Below are positions 6,400-7,954 of a DNA stretch of 7,954 bases, piece by piece (position 1 is the first letter of the stretch; each line of letters begins with the position of its first letter). A program made the translations under genes and the position numbers. The notes beneath the pieces are model-generated. The model was not told where the DNA came from. It was given only the letters and a program-made list of their open reading frames with translations, and made no database searches. The stretch lies in NCBI GenBank assembly GCA_019747165.1, contig JAIERC010000030.1, positions 1 to 7,954 on the forward strand, written 5' to 3'. The DNA is from Sphingomonas sp. (GTDB taxonomy: Bacteria; Pseudomonadota; Alphaproteobacteria; Sphingomonadales; Sphingomonadaceae).

Positions 6400-7380
6400 A
6401 TGAGCCTTCCTTCGCTTTTCGATCGCCTGCGGCTGCCCGTTATCGGGTCCCCGCTCTTCATCATCTCCGGTCCCGATCTGGTGATCGCCCAGTGCAAGGC
6501 GGGGATTGTCGGGTCTTTCCCGGCACTGAATGCGCGGCCGCAGGGGCTGCTTGATGAATGGCTGCACCGGATCACCGAGGAATTGGCCGCCTGGAACCGC
6601 GACAATCCGGACCGACCAGCCGCCCCTTATGCCGTCAACCAGATTGTCCACCGGTCCAATGATCGGCTGGAAGCCGATCTCGCGACCTGCGCCAAATGGC
6701 AGGTGCCCATTACGATTACGTCGCTCGGCGCGCGCGAAGACCTGAACGCAGCCGTGCATGGCTGGGGCGGCATCACGCTGCATGACATTATCGACGATCG
6801 CTTTGCCCGCAAGGCAATCGAGAAGGGTGCGGACGGGCTGATCGCTGTTGCCGCCGGTGCTGGCGGCCATGCCGGTCGACTGTCGCCCTTCGCGCTAATC
6901 CAGGAAATCCGCCAATGGTTTGACGGGCCCCTGGCGCTTTCCGGGTCGATCGCCAATGGCGGCGCGGTGCTCGCCGCACAAGCGATGGGCGCCGATCTCG
7001 CCTATATCGGCTCGGCCTTTATCGCCACTGACGAAGCCAATGCCGACGCCGCCTACAAACAGTCGATCGTCGACAGCAAGGCCGCGGACATTGTCTATTC
7101 CAACCTGTTCACCGGGGTGCATGGCAATTATCTGCGCAGCTCGATCGAGGCAGCCGGACTTGATCCCGATAATCTGCCAGAGGGCGATTTGAAGACGATG
7201 AACTTCGGCGGCAACAATGGGTCAAAAGCCAAAGCGTGGCGGGACATTTGGGGCTCTGGTCAGGGCATTGGCGCGGTCGATTCGATCGAAAGCGTCGCGG
7301 TACGGGTCGATCGGCTCGAAGCCGAATATCGCACTGCCCTCGCGCGGATTGCGCCGGCACGGCAATCCGTAGCCGCCTGA
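6400..7380 (+). CDS. Nitronate monooxygenase family FMN protein (2-nitropropane dioxygenase-like)
   Basis: The 326-residue TIM-barrel flavoprotein belongs to the nitronate monooxygenase/2-nitropropane dioxygenase group, FMN enzymes that oxidise alkyl nitronates such as the toxin propionate 3-nitronate. Visible marks are the N-terminal PVIGSPLFIISGPDLVIAQ, AGIVGSFPALNARP, the glycine-rich GAGGHAG (153-159) with the conserved H157, and the phosphate-binding SGSIANGG (181-188) followed by MGADLAYIGSAF (196-207). Its length is usual for the family. The start at 6400 is chosen because similarity begins at MSLPSLFDRL. In-frame ATGs at 6346 and 6349 would add 18 or 17 residues unlike the family and have no ribosome binding site. 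The real substrate is uncertain, since many members are not tested and some act as enoyl reductases. It converges with the RcdA gene across 13 bases, and no terminator is visible there. Confidence 0.9.
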   Translation: MSLPSLFDRLRLPVIGSPLFIISGPDLVIAQCKAGIVGSFPALNARPQGLLDEWLHRITEELAAWNRDNPDRPAAPYAVNQIVHRSNDRLEADLATCAKWQVPITITSLGAREDLNAAVHGWGGITLHDIIDDRFARKAIEKGADGLIAVAAGAGGHAGRLSPFALIQEIRQWFDGPLALSGSIANGGAVLAAQAMGADLAYIGSAFIATDEANADAAYKQSIVDSKAADIVYSNLFTGVHGNYLRSSIEAAGLDPDNLPEGDLKTMNFGGNNGSKAKAWRDIWGSGQGIGAVDSIESVAVRVDRLEAEYRTALARIAPARQSVAA

Positions 7381-7393
7381 ACGACCGAAAAGG

Positions 7394-7843
7394 TTAAAAG
7401 GCAACTTCCAGCCGCTCGAGCATTGAGCGTGCCGGGCTCAAAGCGGGCGGCGATTCGACCTGGGCATCGTCGAGCATTGCCGTGCGGCGGAACAATTCCA
7501 CACTGGCGCCGATCAGTGCCTGCGCTTGTTCGGGCATCGCCGCGAATGCCGCTGCATCGGTCACGGGTGCTGCCCCTAATCGCCGCGAAGGATCTAGCGC
7601 ATCGCGTTGGCTCATCTCGCCGGCATCGATCGCCCGCTGCGTAAGCAGCCAGGCGATGACGTGCATCAATCGAGTCGTCACCTTCAGCGCTTCACAGGAG
7701 AATGCCACGCGCGATAGCGGATCGAGCGCCTCGCGCTCCTGCCGCCCCCCATCATCGAAATAGGTCCGCGCTTCGTCGGCAAGCAGCATCGCTTCGACAT
7801 AAAGCGAATCAATCAGCCGACGATGGACGCGCAGTTCGATCAC
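7394..7843 (-). CDS. rcdA: DUF1465 family protein, RcdA-like regulator of CtrA degradation
   Basis: The 149-residue, mostly helical protein matches DUF1465, the family of Caulobacter RcdA. RcdA is an adaptor that, with CpdR and PopA, promotes ClpXP degradation of the cell-cycle regulator CtrA. The diagnostic core is about residues 14-78: YVEAMLLADEARTYFDD, GRQEREAL, then VAFSCEALKVTTRLMHVIAWL and the following LTQRAIDAGEMS, which would form the long helices of the three-helix bundle. IGASVELFRRTAMLD follows at about 110-124. It is somewhat shorter than Caulobacter RcdA (about 176 residues, from memory), lacking part of the N-terminus. Translation starts at GTG (7843-7841), with AGGGGA five bases upstream. 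The next in-frame ATG, codon 19, would cut into the conserved helix. That it acts on CtrA in this organism is inferred from the family only. Confidence 0.85.
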   Translation of the reverse strand: MIELRVHRRLIDSLYVEAMLLADEARTYFDDGGRQEREALDPLSRVAFSCEALKVTTRLMHVIAWLLTQRAIDAGEMSQRDALDPSRRLGAAPVTDAAAFAAMPEQAQALIGASVELFRRTAMLDDAQVESPPALSPARSMLERLEVAF

Positions 7844-7954
7844 AAAATTCCCCTGTGATGCTTCGTGCCAGAAATGCAGTTGCCCGCAATAGCCCAGTTA
7901 TTCGGGTCGGTTAGCCCATCCGTCCCATATCGGATCGATTAGGCGATGATATCA
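7844..7954. other. Upstream region of the RcdA-like gene, no gene supported
   Basis: Beyond the AGGGGA ribosome binding site of the leftward gene, I see no convincing -35/-10 pair, operator or terminator. A minus-strand frame enters from the right edge and stops at 7911 after 14 codons. It may be the tail of another leftward gene, but it is too short to call. Confidence 0.4.

Noticed and set aside
6298..6870. N-terminal extension of the M1 aminopeptidase by 191 residues
   Set aside because: It is open only because it mirrors the flavoprotein gene. A signal peptide and ribosome binding site mark the true start at 6297.
7844..7880. Sigma-54-like TGGCACG upstream of the RcdA-like gene
   Set aside because: The -24 half matches, but the required GC dinucleotide at the -12 position is absent.
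7911..7954. Tail of a leftward gene ending in NRSDMGRMG at the right edge
   Set aside because: Fourteen open codons at a window edge are not evidence of a gene, and the residues match no family I recognise.
1..7954. tRNA, rRNA, CRISPR array, insertion sequence or phage gene
   Set aside because: I found no cloverleaf, direct-repeat array, transposase or integrase motif, or phage-like protein in any frame.

Overview
The window is GC-rich, tightly packed bacterial DNA. It most likely comes from an alphaproteobacterium of the order Sphingomonadales. The grounds are a DUF1465/RcdA-type protein whose core (VAFSCEALKVTTRLMHVIAWL) matches the alphaproteobacterial family, the overall gene set, and a palindromic repeat with the CCTGAGCGAAGTCGAAGGGC core seen scattered through such genomes. 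This placement rests on protein and motif recognition only, with no database search.

Layout from left to right. (1) 1-21: the first seven codons of a leftward gene that runs off the left edge. (2) 22-329: intergenic. It holds a perfect 16-bp TetR-type operator palindrome (82-97), a strong hairpin terminator for leftward transcription (155-182) and a degenerate long palindromic repeat (223-300). (3) 330-2567, leftward: a secreted M28B zinc peptidase of the glutamate carboxypeptidase II/transferrin-receptor type. (4) 2663-3025, leftward: a small ModE-type winged-helix regulator without a molybdate-binding domain. (5) 3152-3679, rightward: a gamma-class carbonic anhydrase-like left-handed beta-helix protein. 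(6) 3706-6297, leftward: a secreted M1 aminopeptidase (GAMEN, HEXXH-18-E). (7) 6400-7380, rightward: a nitronate monooxygenase-family flavoprotein, possibly translated from a leaderless mRNA. (8) 7394-7843, leftward: the RcdA/DUF1465 protein, with a GTG start. (9) 7844-7954: upstream region of the RcdA gene, with no supported gene.

The two exported zinc peptidases (M28 and M1) would fit peptide scavenging in the periplasm. The ModE-like regulator lies directly upstream of the M28 gene on the same strand and is the best local candidate for controlling it. A shared 10-base word upstream of both genes is weak support for this. The carbonic anhydrase-like protein, the flavoprotein and RcdA look like independent housekeeping genes.

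I do not see a new defence, mobile or biosynthetic system. The most useful leads are the loss, in the M28 enzyme, of several residues that give human GCPII its acidic-substrate specificity; the possible leaderless start of the flavoprotein gene; the TetR-type operator at the left edge; and the shared word around the ModE-like regulator.
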